Notes: a model not told the origin generated them from the sequence alone. A stretch of 12,526 nt of DNA from a bacterium (GCA_030690875.1 JAUYFP010000011.1:1-12526), one strand, 5' to 3'. Positions 1 through 8,074 are shown, numbered from the stretch's first letter. Program-made: numbers and translations.

Positions 1-3000
1 GGGGAATTGCAAATCATCTGGTTCTAAGACGCCGTCATTATCATCACTACAACCACTTGGTAAAAAAGCGGTCAAAGTGTCTGACTTAAACCAGCCGGAA
101 AATTTACTGCCGTTTAACGAAAAATTTTCCTGATAAATACAGGTATTTATTCCCGGGTCTTTAAAATAATATGATCCCTTAGAAGAATTATATTCTTCAC
201 AACCCAATGAATCATAATTACATAAAGTATAACTATAACGATCAGGATCATTTATTTTATAAGTTGTTTCAAACTGACCTGGCTCTTGCCGACTTTCAAA
301 ACCAAGCGCTGAACAGCCCTTTAAGGTCGGCGAACAATAGCTGGCTACATCCGGCACCAAATAAGTAATACTGTCATCAGGCACAATCAATTCGGAGAAA
401 TCGCCCACATTGAAAATTTCCTCAAAAGGATAGCTGGAATTATGAGTGTCTATAGCCGGCAGACAACCAATCGCCTGCTCTCGACATAAACGGCTAAATG
501 ATTTGATATTAAATTTATTATTATTAGTATCAATATAGGCCTGACAGCCAAGATGATAACCCACATAAGGATCATCACAAGACACTGGGGTTTGCCAGGA
601 ATTCCTGATAACCGCAAAGTTATCCGTTACTTCTTTTAAAATAATATTGTCTACAAACACATCTCCCAAATTACCATTAATATCAAAAGCTATTTTCAGA
701 GTGCTTAAATCCACATTAGGACCCAAAATATCCACTAAATTAGCAACTGTGTATTTCCGCCAATTGCCAGTGCCGATATTTTTCAAGCTAAGATCATCAC
801 AATCATGGAGTAAGATACTATTTATGTTCTCCGCGTTTCCATCACAAATAACATTATTTACAATTTGATTACCAGACAAATCCTCAGCATAAAGCCGGAC
901 TCTAAGACTATTGATAGAAGCATTATTTTTCATCCACCAAGATAATTCGTATTCTTTATCATTTCTCAAAAGATCAGCGACATCACGCCAAAGCGTAGTA
1001 GTGTTAGCGGTCTTAGTTATTTTTAGAGAATGGCCGTTATTGCTCAGTGATTCATTAGATAAATCTATACTACCGCCCGCTTTAATTTCCCAAGGCAAAT
1101 AAGTTCCGTTTTCAAAATTATCATTAAATACCACCCGAACATTATTGCTGGCATTGCCATAATAAGATCGGCAGTTGTTGCTACTAGCATTACAAGAAAC
1201 GCTTAGACTTGGTATGGCCTTATATATCTGAGCGCTTAGAGTGCGACGATATTCATGGCAATCATTGCTGGCAAAAATAACTCTGTCCTGAAAACGGAAA
1301 TGTGAATCGCCATTGGCGTCAAAAAATTCACGGCAATTCGGATCCACGCCTGGATCATCATTTGGATTAAGTGGCGTTTCCGTTCCGCAAATAGCCCGAG
1401 TATCTACGACATCAACACAAACATCAGTATTGGGTCTTATATTGGTACAAGGCGCGTCGTCCACATTGCTTTCCAAAGCTGACCAAGTTTTTATTTGATA
1501 GCCAGCCACATCAGTGCCTTCCCAAGTATAATAAACCGTGGAAAAATTTTCCGGCACGCATTGACGCAAATAAGTATAGTATTCCCGACCTTCGCCACCA
1601 GCGGCTACTTCTTCCAAATTAGTGAACTCTTCACAACCGACATCCTGAGCTGGACAGCTTTTGGCAGTCTCGGGTATAAAATTATAATAATCAACCGTGG
1701 CATTAGGATTTTCCATGATGTCAAAAATATCAGTCTGTTCAGTAAAAGTGGCGTAAGCCACGCATTCAGCCGGACATAAATCATCTGGACTCAAAACTGC
1801 CGGCACCAACGGATCGCCGTTTGTCGGTGTATAACCCTGACAACCTACTTCCTCAGCTAAACACATAAAAAGGCTATTATCCATATATACAGTGGCTCCG
1901 TCGCCATAACTAGTATAAGTGGCCTTTAGTTTTGGAACACTAACTACTTCTAGTTTTAAATTATCAAAATAATGCGGTTTTTCATTGCCGTAATTTGAGC
2001 CAACACAAATAGAGTTACAATAAGCGCTATTACCGCTATTAAAGCTACCGGTAATTCTAGTGTATTGGGAACTGCTCAATTTAGTAATTGGCACTAATAA
2101 ATTAGCCTCGTCCGCCGGATCAATAGCCGGATCAAAATCCGCAATAGGATCATTATCTAAATCCATAGAATTATCCGGCGAACTAATATCTCCCACATCA
2201 CCATTTATATCTTCACAACCATCTAGAGATATTCTAGCCGCTCCATCCCCAGGATCAGCGCTATTAATTTTAACATCAACTGAAACTGTATAATTAGTAT
2301 TTGGCGTAACGATCAAATCACCGTAACAAGTAACATTATGTATTCCCGATACGTTGTAGGCTGCCAAAACTGCATTAGAGCCATTTACTCCATCGTCATC
2401 ATCATAAGCTCCTGTGCCAAGATATCCATCAGGCGCTGAAGTAATATCATTCCAAATTTCAAAGTCGCCATTAGGCAAAATATTAGCATTAGTATTAGCG
2501 GCCAAAATTATAAATTCAGAACAGCCGGCCTGATCAGCTTCGCAGGAACTGGCCTGTTTATTTAAAAATAAATCATTATCGTCATTGGCAATATCGCCTA
2601 AAATCCAAGAGCCATCATTGGCTTGTTCCTGAGAATAACGACGACAACCAGCTTCATCAGCCGTACAAGAATCAAGAGTGCTTTCTATATAGGAAGCTTC
2701 GCCAAAATCAGCATTGCCAAAAGTCAAACAACCAGCATAAGCTTCGCCATTAATACACTCCTCGGCCTCTAAACGCCAAACATTTTCACTCCTAGTACAA
2801 TAACCATACTGACCATCCAAACAATCACCATTAGCATCTTCCCGTAAACAACTCTTAGGATCAGCGCAATACTGCTGACGATTACTACTTTCCGGCGATT
2901 CTAAATTAGCTGAATAAACATAAGCATCACAAGTAGCATCAGGCGCTTTAAGAATCCAATTGCCGTCTACCAAATGATAAAAAGGATTGTGATCAACGCC

Positions 3001-4482
3001 GTCTATAGCATAATCAGCTGACTTGGCGTATTTGCAACTACCGCCGTCTTCAAAACAATTCATAGCATCAGCCAAAGTGGTTGATACTCTCATTGAAGCC
3101 ATTTCCCAGCCAACCGGAATAATATTTAATTTTCTGAGTTTTATCAAATTACTGTGGCAAAGCGCGTCCTGATAGCATCTTTCTTTACTGCCATTCATCG
3201 GGTCATCTGGTCCGATAAAAGACAAATTGCCGTTTATAACTCCTTGCTCTATTGCTTCTTCCAAACTAATACCAGCCGTAACTGCCTGCAAAAATGCCGG
3301 ACTCAAAGTACAATTGTCAGGATTGCTGAATTCATCTGGGCATAATGTAAGATTGGTCAGATAATCATAAGATTCCAACTGACCAATATCAATGGTCTTG
3401 AATTTTTTTAAAATATCGCTGTTTCTAGGTTGAAGTAAATTTGCGCCACCTCTTAAACGATCAAGTAAAGTAGTGCGGTAATCTTTATCTTCCTCGTTGT
3501 CTTTATTGCCAAACAAAGACCATATACCTTGCTTAGCATAATAATTTAATAATTTAGAAGTAAAGGTGCTGGTAAATCTATCAGCCGCTGACCTTAATAT
3601 ACTAGACCATTTTTGATTAGTAGCTTCTTCCTTCTTATCCATTTGGTTTACTGCATCTACTATAGGGGCATTGACAAAAACAGTTGCTTGCAATTCTTTA
3701 TAGGTCTGGCAATGAGTAATCACCTCTTCACTAACCGGTGTTTTCTTATCAACAAAACCTTGACATTCTGCGATTTTTAATTTTAACTCTTCCTCGGCTG
3801 CTATTTTTTTGTTATTAAAAGCAGTACTAAGCTTCAAATAATCTTCCAATTCGCTGTTTTCTGAAAGATTTTGAAAAAACGCTCTAGTGCTGGTTGCTCC
3901 GGCGCCGGGTCTAAGCTGAATTTTTATCAAATCATTTTGCACATCTTGTTCAAAATTACCCCATTCTCTAACTATATTCCGCCACTCGCAAGCTGGTTTT
4001 GGTGGCGCTTCCGAATCAATCAAAGATAAAGTAAAAGTGAGTTTCAAAGATGCCGAAGGATTACAAAGATTAATACCCAAATCATCAAAACCTTTTTCAG
4101 TCAAGGCGCCGATAAATTCTCCAGCTGCTGATTCAGTGGCTTTCTGCATAGTGTCCTTCATGGACTTGACTCTAAACATAGGTTTGCCACCCTGACCGCC
4201 AGTGGCTAATTCTGTGGCAATATCATAAGCCATGGTGTTTAAAAACATATCCACCGTGCGATAAGCCAATTCTGCTCCTATAGTTCCTCGAGCTGCGTCA
4301 TAAACTTTTTCTATCTTATTCCAAATTCTTTCCAATATACTTGGTTTGCTCTCAAGTTCAAAAGTAGGCATAGGAACAATAGGAAGAAAAAGTTGAGCAT
4401 TCGTCGGTTGTGCTGTGACTAATACTGTAAAAACAAAAATAGCCAAACAAAGGGTAAAAACAATTTTTTTGTAATCTCGCAT
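1..4482 (-). CDS. Giant exported Cys-rich surface protein, C-terminus beyond window
   Basis: I read 1494 codons without a stop from the ATG at 4482-4480 to base 1; the gene continues past the left edge. An in-frame TAA at 4494-4492 makes this the first possible ATG. Residues 1-29 form a signal peptide: basic MRDYKK, a hydrophobic core, then TNA before Q30. Residues 30 to about 560 look mostly helical and match no family I recognise. Two beta-sandwich-like domains follow at about 669-847 and 1117-1284, each with an N-x-[DN]-FE start and ending near FDN or VDN. Between and after them a short Cys module recurs (C-x6-C with Gly before the second Cys). The visible end has an acidic DDNDG loop that could bind calcium. 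The many Cys pairs suggest disulfides formed outside the cytoplasm. The gene lies 34 bases after the calcium-repeat membrane protein. A surface, adhesion or matrix role is inference; no catalytic motif is evident. Confidence 0.93.
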   Translation of the reverse strand, partial: MRDYKKIVFTLCLAIFVFTVLVTAQPTNAQLFLPIVPMPTFELESKPSILERIWNKIEKVYDAARGTIGAELAYRTVDMFLNTMAYDIATELATGGQGGKPMFRVKSMKDTMQKATESAAGEFIGALTEKGFDDLGINLCNPSASLKLTFTLSLIDSEAPPKPACEWRNIVREWGNFEQDVQNDLIKIQLRPGAGATSTRAFFQNLSENSELEDYLKLSTAFNNKKIAAEEELKLKIAECQGFVDKKTPVSEEVITHCQTYKELQATVFVNAPIVDAVNQMDKKEEATNQKWSSILRSAADRFTSTFTSKLLNYYAKQGIWSLFGNKDNEEDKDYRTTLLDRLRGGANLLQPRNSDILKKFKTIDIGQLESYDYLTNLTLCPDEFSNPDNCTLSPAFLQAVTAGISLEEAIEQGVINGNLSFIGPDDPMNGSKERCYQDALCHSNLIKLRKLNIIPVGWEMASMRVSTTLADAMNCFEDGGSCKYAKSADYAIDGVDHNPFYHLVDGNWILKAPDATCDAYVYSANLESPESSNRQQYCADPKSCLREDANGDCLDGQYGYCTRSENVWRLEAEECINGEAYAGCLTFGNADFGEASYIESTLDSCTADEAGCRRYSQEQANDGSWILGDIANDDNDLFLNKQASSCEADQAGCSEFIILAANTNANILPNGDFEIWNDITSAPDGYLGTGAYDDDDGVNGSNAVLAAYNVSGIHNVTCYGDLIVTPNTNYTVSVDVKINSADPGDGAARISLDGCEDINGDVGDISSPDNSMDLDNDPIADFDPAIDPADEANLLVPITKLSSSQYTRITGSFNSGNSAYCNSICVGSNYGNEKPHYFDNLKLEVVSVPKLKATYTSYGDGATVYMDNSLFMCLAEEVGCQGYTPTNGDPLVPAVLSPDDLCPAECVAYATFTEQTDIFDIMENPNATVDYYNFIPETAKSCPAQDVGCEEFTNLEEVAAGGEGREYYTYLRQCVPENFSTVYYTWEGTDVAGYQIKTWSALESNVDDAPCTNIRPNTDVCVDVVDTRAICGTETPLNPNDDPGVDPNCREFFDANGDSHFRFQDRVIFASNDCHEYRRTLSAQIYKAIPSLSVSCNASSNNCRSYYGNASNNVRVVFNDNFENGTYLPWEIKAGGSIDLSNESLSNNGHSLKITKTANTTTLWRDVADLLRNDKEYELSWWMKNNASINSLRVRLYAEDLSGNQIVNNVICDGNAENINSILLHDCDDLSLKNIGTGNWRKYTVANLVDILGPNVDLSTLKIAFDINGNLGDVFVDNIILKEVTDNFAVIRNSWQTPVSCDDPYVGYHLGCQAYIDTNNNKFNIKSFSRLCREQAIGCLPAIDTHNSSYPFEEIFNVGDFSELIVPDDSITYLVPDVASYCSPTLKGCSALGFESRQEPGQFETTYKINDPDRYSYTLCNYDSLGCEEYNSSKGSYYFKDPGINTCIYQENFSLNGSKFSGWFKSDTLTAFLPSGCSDDNDGVLEPDDLQFP
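631..1134 (-). other. Beta-sandwich (carbohydrate-binding-like) domain 2 of the giant protein
   Basis: Residues about 1117-1284. It opens with VVFNDNFENG and a PWE motif, contains the strand EYELSWWMKN, and closes with FVDNIILKEV. The layout matches domain 1 and is about 170 residues long. It sits between Cys modules at 1097 and 1302, as domain 1 sits between those at 647 and 874, which suggests a module-domain-module architecture. Confidence 0.55.
1942..2478 (-). other. Beta-sandwich (carbohydrate-binding-like) domain 1 of the giant protein
   Basis: Residues about 669-847. The segment opens with LPNGDFEIW, continues through alternating polar and hydrophobic strands such as NTNYTVSVDVKI, and closes with FDNLKLEVV. 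This start and end pattern is typical of galactose-binding-like and CBM4/9-like jelly rolls in secreted bacterial proteins. Assignment rests on pattern alone; ligand specificity cannot be read, and a calcium-binding or purely structural role is equally possible. Confidence 0.55.
4396..4482 (-). other. Signal peptide of the giant protein
   Basis: Residues 1-29 have a short basic n-region (R2, K5, K6), a hydrophobic core from I7 to V22, and a polar c-region ending TNA before Q30, which fits signal peptidase I cleavage. A second possible site is after A24 (VTA). No lipobox Cys follows the core, so a lipoprotein is unlikely; C12 lies inside the hydrophobic core. Confidence 0.8.
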
Positions 4483-4505
4483 ATCAATATTTTATTGATT
4501 ATATA
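4483..4505 (-). promoter_or_regulatory. Start-site hairpin and possible -10 box before the giant gene
   Basis: The arms ATCAATA (4483-4489) and TATTGAT (4493-4499) form a perfect 7-bp AT-rich inverted repeat that ends directly against the ATG. On the minus strand a TATAAT hexamer (4498-4503) overlaps its outer edge. No convincing -35 box lies 17 bases further upstream. If the -10 is used, the mRNA would have a leader under about 10 bases; if transcription reads through from the upstream gene, the hairpin could modestly hide the start codon. No Shine-Dalgarno motif is present. Confidence 0.35.
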
Positions 4506-4516
4506 CTATCAAAATA

Positions 4517-5335
4517 CTAGCTAGCCATTAATTGGTCTCTTATTTGAAACAGCTCTTCATCGCTTAAAGACTGGATATCTTCAATGTCCGTGCCCGGCTG
4601 AATCAGCAAAAAAGCTTTGATTTCTTCGGCAGTGGTAGTAGCTGTCCATTGCTCCTCAGGCACAATCTTGCTTTCCTGCCAAATCTGGAAAATAGTAATT
4701 AAATCGCTATCAGTTAAAGCATCAAGATCTGCCTGTGGCATACCATTGTCCAATAAAAATTTCCTAAACTCGGAAACAACCGCTTGTTCAACTGTTAAAT
4801 TTGGGTCCAAGCTGATATTTTGAATAATATCGGCCAGCTTAGTATCCGGTGTAATTAAACGCAGTAAATTGCAGTTTTGGCCAATCGGACACATGGGATC
4901 CTCGCCTTTATTGACCTCATCGTAATCGCTCAAACCATCACTGTCGCTGTCTTCCAAAAACATACTGCTACCAAACTGATAAAGCTCCTGATAATCCGTT
5001 AAACCGTCTTGGTCAGTATCTTTTTCTTTAAGCGCTTCCAGACTATTGTCCTCATTATTTTGATTCATTTGCTCCACTAGCCAATCAGGCGGATTAAAAC
5101 TAAGCGGATCAGTAATATTTCTATACATCGTGTAGCCGGTAAAAGCAACTATGGCCAAACTTACTATAATAAAAAGCCCGGTCGCTTTATGCGATTTTCT
5201 CTTGGGCTGAAAATTTAAAGAATTGTTATTATTATTAGAATAATACTCAGCTAATTTTGGATTAGTTGACGGCAAATATTGCTCATCACCTTGATCATTT
5301 GTTTCAACCTGATTTTTATCTAAATTTTGTTCCAT
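4517..5335 (-). CDS. Single-pass membrane protein with two calcium-binding (TSP3-like) repeats
   Basis: 272 residues. The N-terminal 45 residues are polar and Asn/Gln-rich (with an NNNNNS run), then a basic KRKSHK patch precedes one membrane helix at about 50-72, so the C-terminal part should face outward. Two acidic loops, DTDQDGLTDYQE at 106-117 and DSDSDGLSDYDE at 129-140, match the DxDxDG calcium loop of thrombospondin type 3 repeats. A CPIGQNC pair follows at about 149-155 and may form a disulfide. The rest (about 165-272) is helical and acidic, with repeated short helix pairs such as LDALTDSDL and IQSLSDEEL. The ATG is fixed by an in-frame TGA directly upstream. The gene lies 34 bases before the giant exported protein and is probably co-transcribed with it. 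The function is unknown; anchoring or partnering that protein is inference. Confidence 0.88.
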   Translation of the reverse strand: MEQNLDKNQVETNDQGDEQYLPSTNPKLAEYYSNNNNNSLNFQPKRKSHKATGLFIIVSLAIVAFTGYTMYRNITDPLSFNPPDWLVEQMNQNNEDNSLEALKEKDTDQDGLTDYQELYQFGSSMFLEDSDSDGLSDYDEVNKGEDPMCPIGQNCNLLRLITPDTKLADIIQNISLDPNLTVEQAVVSEFRKFLLDNGMPQADLDALTDSDLITIFQIWQESKIVPEEQWTATTTAEEIKAFLLIQPGTDIEDIQSLSDEELFQIRDQLMAS

Positions 5336-5356
5336 TCAGAATATTTATTTAGTTAT

Positions 5357-5385
5357 ATTATAACATAAAATTATCAAATAACCAA
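5357..5385 (-). promoter_or_regulatory. Promoter of the calcium-repeat membrane protein gene
   Basis: On the minus strand there is a perfect TATAAT (5357-5362) with an extended TG one base upstream (5364-5365), and TTGGTT (5380-5385) as the -35 box 17 bases away. Transcription would begin near 5350, leaving a leader of roughly 14 bases before the ATG at 5335, with no Shine-Dalgarno motif. It lies just after the rsmA terminator, so this is the start of a new transcription unit. Confidence 0.7.
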
Positions 5386-5403
5386 AGGAAAAACAAAACA
5401 TAA

Positions 5404-5422
5404 AACGACCTCGAAGGTCGTT
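5404..5422 (-). terminator. Rho-independent terminator after rsmA
   Basis: The arms AACGACCT and AGGTCGTT pair perfectly over 8 bp around a CGA loop. Reading on the minus strand the stem runs directly into TTTATGTTTTGTTTTT, a U-rich tail; on the plus strand the following bases are not U-rich. It therefore ends the leuS-to-rsmA unit, 17 bases after the rsmA stop codon. Confidence 0.8.
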
Positions 5423-5439
5423 ATTAAAATCAAAAAATA

Positions 5440-6276
5440 TTATCCTATCTTTTTTGCTAATATTAGCCAATTATCTACTGATAATTTTTCTGCCCTAATA
5501 TTTAAATCTAAACCTATTTCTAAAAATACAGCTGTTAATTTTTCTTTATTTAATTTAGGGTCGCTTAATAAATTATTAATTAATTTTTTCCGCTTGCTGG
5601 CAAAGCCACGCTGAATCAACTGCCAAGTCAATTTTTCGTCTGCCTCGTAACTCCAAGCTTTAATTTTCTCTATGACGATAATTGCCGAATCTACTTTTGG
5701 CGAGGGATAAAAATTTTCTTTTCCCACCAAAGAAGCAATCCGGCTCTGGGCGTAAAAAGCCAGCGACAAAGATAATTTACTTTCTTTTTTATCTTTACTT
5801 ACTATTCTCTCAGCTACCTCTTTTTGCAACATCAGAACCATAGTCTCCGGCTGGTATTTGTTTTGAATAAATTTTTGGATAAATTTGGCCGTCAGATAAT
5901 AAGGAATATTGGCCACTACTTTATATTGCTTACTTTTATGTTTTTCTAAAATATCAGCTAATTGCCTAGTACTTAAAGATAATATGTCCTGCCAAAAAAT
6001 TTCTAAATTTCCGGCAAGGGCTGATAATTTATCTAAGGGCTTTTTAAAATTTTTATCTACTTCAAAAGCCACTACTTGTCTGGCTTCTTTAACAAGCCGG
6101 CTGGTCAAAGCTCCCAGTCCCGGACCTATTTCTAAAACTAAATCTGATTTAGAAATTTGCTCAGCCGAAATTATCTTGTCCAAGACCTCATCGGAAATTA
6201 AAAAATTCTGACCTCTTATTTTATTAGGCGTCAGATTATATTTATCTAATAAAAATTCTAACTCAGTTTTATTCAT
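5440..6276 (-). CDS. rsmA: 16S rRNA dimethyladenosine transferase RsmA/KsgA
   Basis: 278 residues, a normal length for the family. RsmA uses S-adenosylmethionine to dimethylate two adjacent adenines in the 3'-terminal hairpin of 16S rRNA (A1518/A1519 in E. coli numbering), a late step in small-subunit assembly in the cytoplasm. Visible motifs: GQNFL at 22-26, the SAM-binding EIGPGLGALT at 49-58, acidic E72 in FEVDK, D97 in QDIL, and the catalytic NIPYY at 123-127 (NLPYY in most homologues). FYPSPKVDSAI (179-189) and the basic FASKRKKLINNL (225-236) are the usual C-terminal landmarks. All key residues are present. It is the last gene of the cluster, 4 bases after the MFS stop, and is followed by a terminator. 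There is no Shine-Dalgarno motif before the ATG. Confidence 0.96.
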   Translation of the reverse strand: MNKTELEFLLDKYNLTPNKIRGQNFLISDEVLDKIISAEQISKSDLVLEIGPGLGALTSRLVKEARQVVAFEVDKNFKKPLDKLSALAGNLEIFWQDILSLSTRQLADILEKHKSKQYKVVANIPYYLTAKFIQKFIQNKYQPETMVLMLQKEVAERIVSKDKKESKLSLSLAFYAQSRIASLVGKENFYPSPKVDSAIIVIEKIKAWSYEADEKLTWQLIQRGFASKRKKLINNLLSDPKLNKEKLTAVFLEIGLDLNIRAEKLSVDNWLILAKKIG

Positions 6277-6280
6277 AAAA

Positions 6281-7456
6281 CTATAAAAGCATATAAAGCA
6301 AGGTCATGGCTCCAGCAATAATAAAAGTCGCCTTAAAAGCGATCAGCTGATCAGTCACAAAAAATAATAAACTATAAACCGCCACTAAGGCGATTAATTT
6401 TCCCACTACCAAGCTCATTTCAAAAAACACTATCCTAGCCATCAGCGAGCGCTGGCCAAAATGTTCAGACTCTTTGGCCTTTTCATAGGTCAGAGCCACC
6501 AGTGGCACCGCCACGATATTTTTACCCAGCTTGGACATGGTATCGACAAAAAATATGCCTAAACTGCTGGTGACAGAAAGCCGAATAAACCAAGACAATG
6601 AATAAAAAACGCTTCCTAGCGACAAAATTTTTCGTTTGTTCTTAGAATCTGTCAACCGGCCGATATAAAGAGTAACCAAAGTAGTTACCAAAGTAGCCAA
6701 AGTAACTATAAAACCAAGATTTAAAACATCAGCGATAATTATAGAAATAAAAATTGGCCAAATGACCAAAACTATCAACTCTTCGCCAAAGCCAATATAA
6801 GCCAACAACGCCTGCCGATTTTCCTTAGAAAATAAATTTTTATAAGCTTGCTTGTAGGAAAAATCTGAAGGATTAAATCTCTCCTTGGTAGCCAGAGTGG
6901 CGATATTGGAAACTAAAAATATTAAGGAAGAAATAATAAACAAAGCGCCATAGCCCCATTCATAAATTATAAATCCCGCCAAAGCCGGACCAATGATATA
7001 AACCAAAGAAGAAGCCACATTCATAGCGCTTATTTCTCGACCATCTTCATCATTACCGCAAAATCTGGCAAAATCCGCGTGATAAGCCGGCCAATAATAG
7101 GTTTTTTGCAGAGCATAAATAAGAGCAGAAATATAAAAAAGAAACGGATATTGGGCAATTAAAAACAAACTAATATAAAAAAAGATAAAAAGTATCGTGC
7201 CTAGCAAAATACTAAACTCATAGCCCTTCTTTTTGGCAAAACTTGCTCCCAAGGGCATTAGAAAAAAATAAGCAACATAAACTATCAAATAAAAGAGCAT
7301 TATTTTTTGCAAAGAATAACCTATTTGATAAAGATATATCGGCTCAAAGAGCATGACCATCGACAGAGCCAAATTTACCAGAGTGGTAGAAATAAAAAGC
7401 TCACGCACTTGGCGTTTCATGTTTTGCGGCCAAAAAGTTTTGATAAAATGCAACAT
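6281..7456 (-). CDS. Major facilitator superfamily transporter, substrate unknown
   Basis: 391 residues, almost entirely hydrophobic helices with short loops, consistent with the 12-helix MFS fold. The loop GRLTDSKNKRK (266-276) matches the MFS motif A pattern between helices 8 and 9. The equivalent loop in the first half (PLGASFAKKKGYE, about 68-80) keeps the Gly and basic residues but is degenerate. A polar YWPAYHADFARF segment (121-132) leads into a soluble loop with GNDEDGRE (134-141), and a longer central loop (about 191-215, KERFNPSDF and following) separates the halves as expected. The ATG follows the upstream stop by 10 bases; M13 is a possible alternative start, which would remove a short amphipathic lead. 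Nothing shows the substrate. Its position between tRNA- and rRNA-modification genes may only reflect operon packing. Confidence 0.85.
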   Translation of the reverse strand: MLHFIKTFWPQNMKRQVRELFISTTLVNLALSMVMLFEPIYLYQIGYSLQKIMLFYLIVYVAYFFLMPLGASFAKKKGYEFSILLGTILFIFFYISLFLIAQYPFLFYISALIYALQKTYYWPAYHADFARFCGNDEDGREISAMNVASSLVYIIGPALAGFIIYEWGYGALFIISSLIFLVSNIATLATKERFNPSDFSYKQAYKNLFSKENRQALLAYIGFGEELIVLVIWPIFISIIIADVLNLGFIVTLATLVTTLVTLYIGRLTDSKNKRKILSLGSVFYSLSWFIRLSVTSSLGIFFVDTMSKLGKNIVAVPLVALTYEKAKESEHFGQRSLMARIVFFEMSLVVGKLIALVAVYSLLFFVTDQLIAFKATFIIAGAMTLLYMLL

Positions 7457-7466
7457 ATTTTTATTT

Positions 7467-8072
7467 TTATAGCTTTATATTTATTTCACCTTGCCTGAGT
7501 ATTTTTACTTCTCCATCAAACTTCACAATAGTTGATGGCGCTCTCACTGGTAACTTACCGGCGTTGATAAATAAATCCGGCTGAAACTTTTCTCCAACAA
7601 ATTGCTTTTTAATTTTCTCTGGATCATAGGAATCACCCTTGGCCGATATATTAGCCGACGTGGAAACTATTGGGTGACCAAAAATGCAAACCAAATCGCT
7701 GGCAAAAGGATGGCTGGAAACACGCAAAGCCAAATAATCATCACTATGACCATGCCATTTAGAATATTTAAAAGGCAAAACCAAAGTCAAGGGCCCAGGC
7801 CAATATTTTAAAGCTAATTTTTTAGCTTCTTCCTTGAAGTCAACCAAATAGCTAGCCGCTGTTATATCCGGAATAATAACGGGCAAGGGCTTATTTTTGT
7901 CCCGATGTTTTATCTGGTAAATCAGCGCCAAAGCTTCTTGATTATAAAAATCACAGCCAAGGCCATAAGAGGTTTCGGTAGGATAAATAATACTGCCACC
8001 ACTTTTCAAAACTTCTACTGCTTTTTGCAGAGCCTCAATACGATTGCTGGCGCTTAATTTTATTTCTTGCAT
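7467..8072 (-). CDS. tsaC: L-threonylcarbamoyladenylate synthase (TsaC/Sua5/YrdC family)
   Basis: 201 residues, a single YrdC domain of the short TsaC type without the extra C-terminal Sua5 domain. The enzyme makes threonylcarbamoyl-AMP from threonine, bicarbonate and ATP, the first step of t6A37 formation on tRNAs that read ANN codons; the TsaD/TsaB/TsaE proteins that finish the reaction are not in this window. Motifs seen: PTETSYGLG (31-39), KHRDKNKPLPV (55-65) with the conserved basic KxR pair, YWPGPLTLVLP (90-100), LRVSSHPF (116-123), STSANISAKG (137-146) and RAPSTIVKF (187-195). All blocks that line the nucleotide and threonine pocket are present. The start lies 2 bases after the leuS stop, so the two are almost certainly co-transcribed and perhaps translationally coupled. 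Confidence 0.94.
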   Translation of the reverse strand: MQEIKLSASNRIEALQKAVEVLKSGGSIIYPTETSYGLGCDFYNQEALALIYQIKHRDKNKPLPVIIPDITAASYLVDFKEEAKKLALKYWPGPLTLVLPFKYSKWHGHSDDYLALRVSSHPFASDLVCIFGHPIVSTSANISAKGDSYDPEKIKKQFVGEKFQPDLFINAGKLPVRAPSTIVKFDGEVKILRQGEINIKL

Positions 8073-8074
8073 TA

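Larger units (their letters stand above)
190..2667 (-). repeat. Cys-module repeats, consensus C-x6-C with GC at the second Cys
   Basis: Seven close copies start at residues 606 (CTADEAGCRRY), 647 (CEADQAGCSEF), 874 (CLAEEVGCQGY), 943 (CPAQDVGCEEF), 1333 (CREQAIGCLPA), 1383 (CSPTLKGCSAL) and 1421 (CNYDSLGCEEY). Two looser copies are at 1097 (CNASSNNCRSY, no Gly) and 1302 (C-x10-C, ending GCQAY). Five of the seven have F or Y three residues after the second Cys, and most carry an acidic or amide residue at position 4. The spacing is irregular because larger domains sit between copies. The DNA of the copies is not identical, so this is an old protein-level repeat and not a recent tandem duplication. 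The paired Cys are probably disulfide-bonded in the exported protein. Confidence 0.82.

Noticed and set aside
647..3345. Several plus-strand open frames of 61-94 codons (for example 647-868, 1495-1779, 2060-2293, 3154-3345)
   Set aside because: All lie antisense inside the continuous 1494-codon minus-strand frame, have no recognisable domains and no start signals. They are shadows of the giant gene.
5352..5364. Palindrome GTTATATTATAAC over the -10 box as a repressor site
   Set aside because: A TATAAT followed by A is partly self-complementary by itself, and a similar short palindrome surrounds the -10 box at 12305-12315, so the excess over chance is small.
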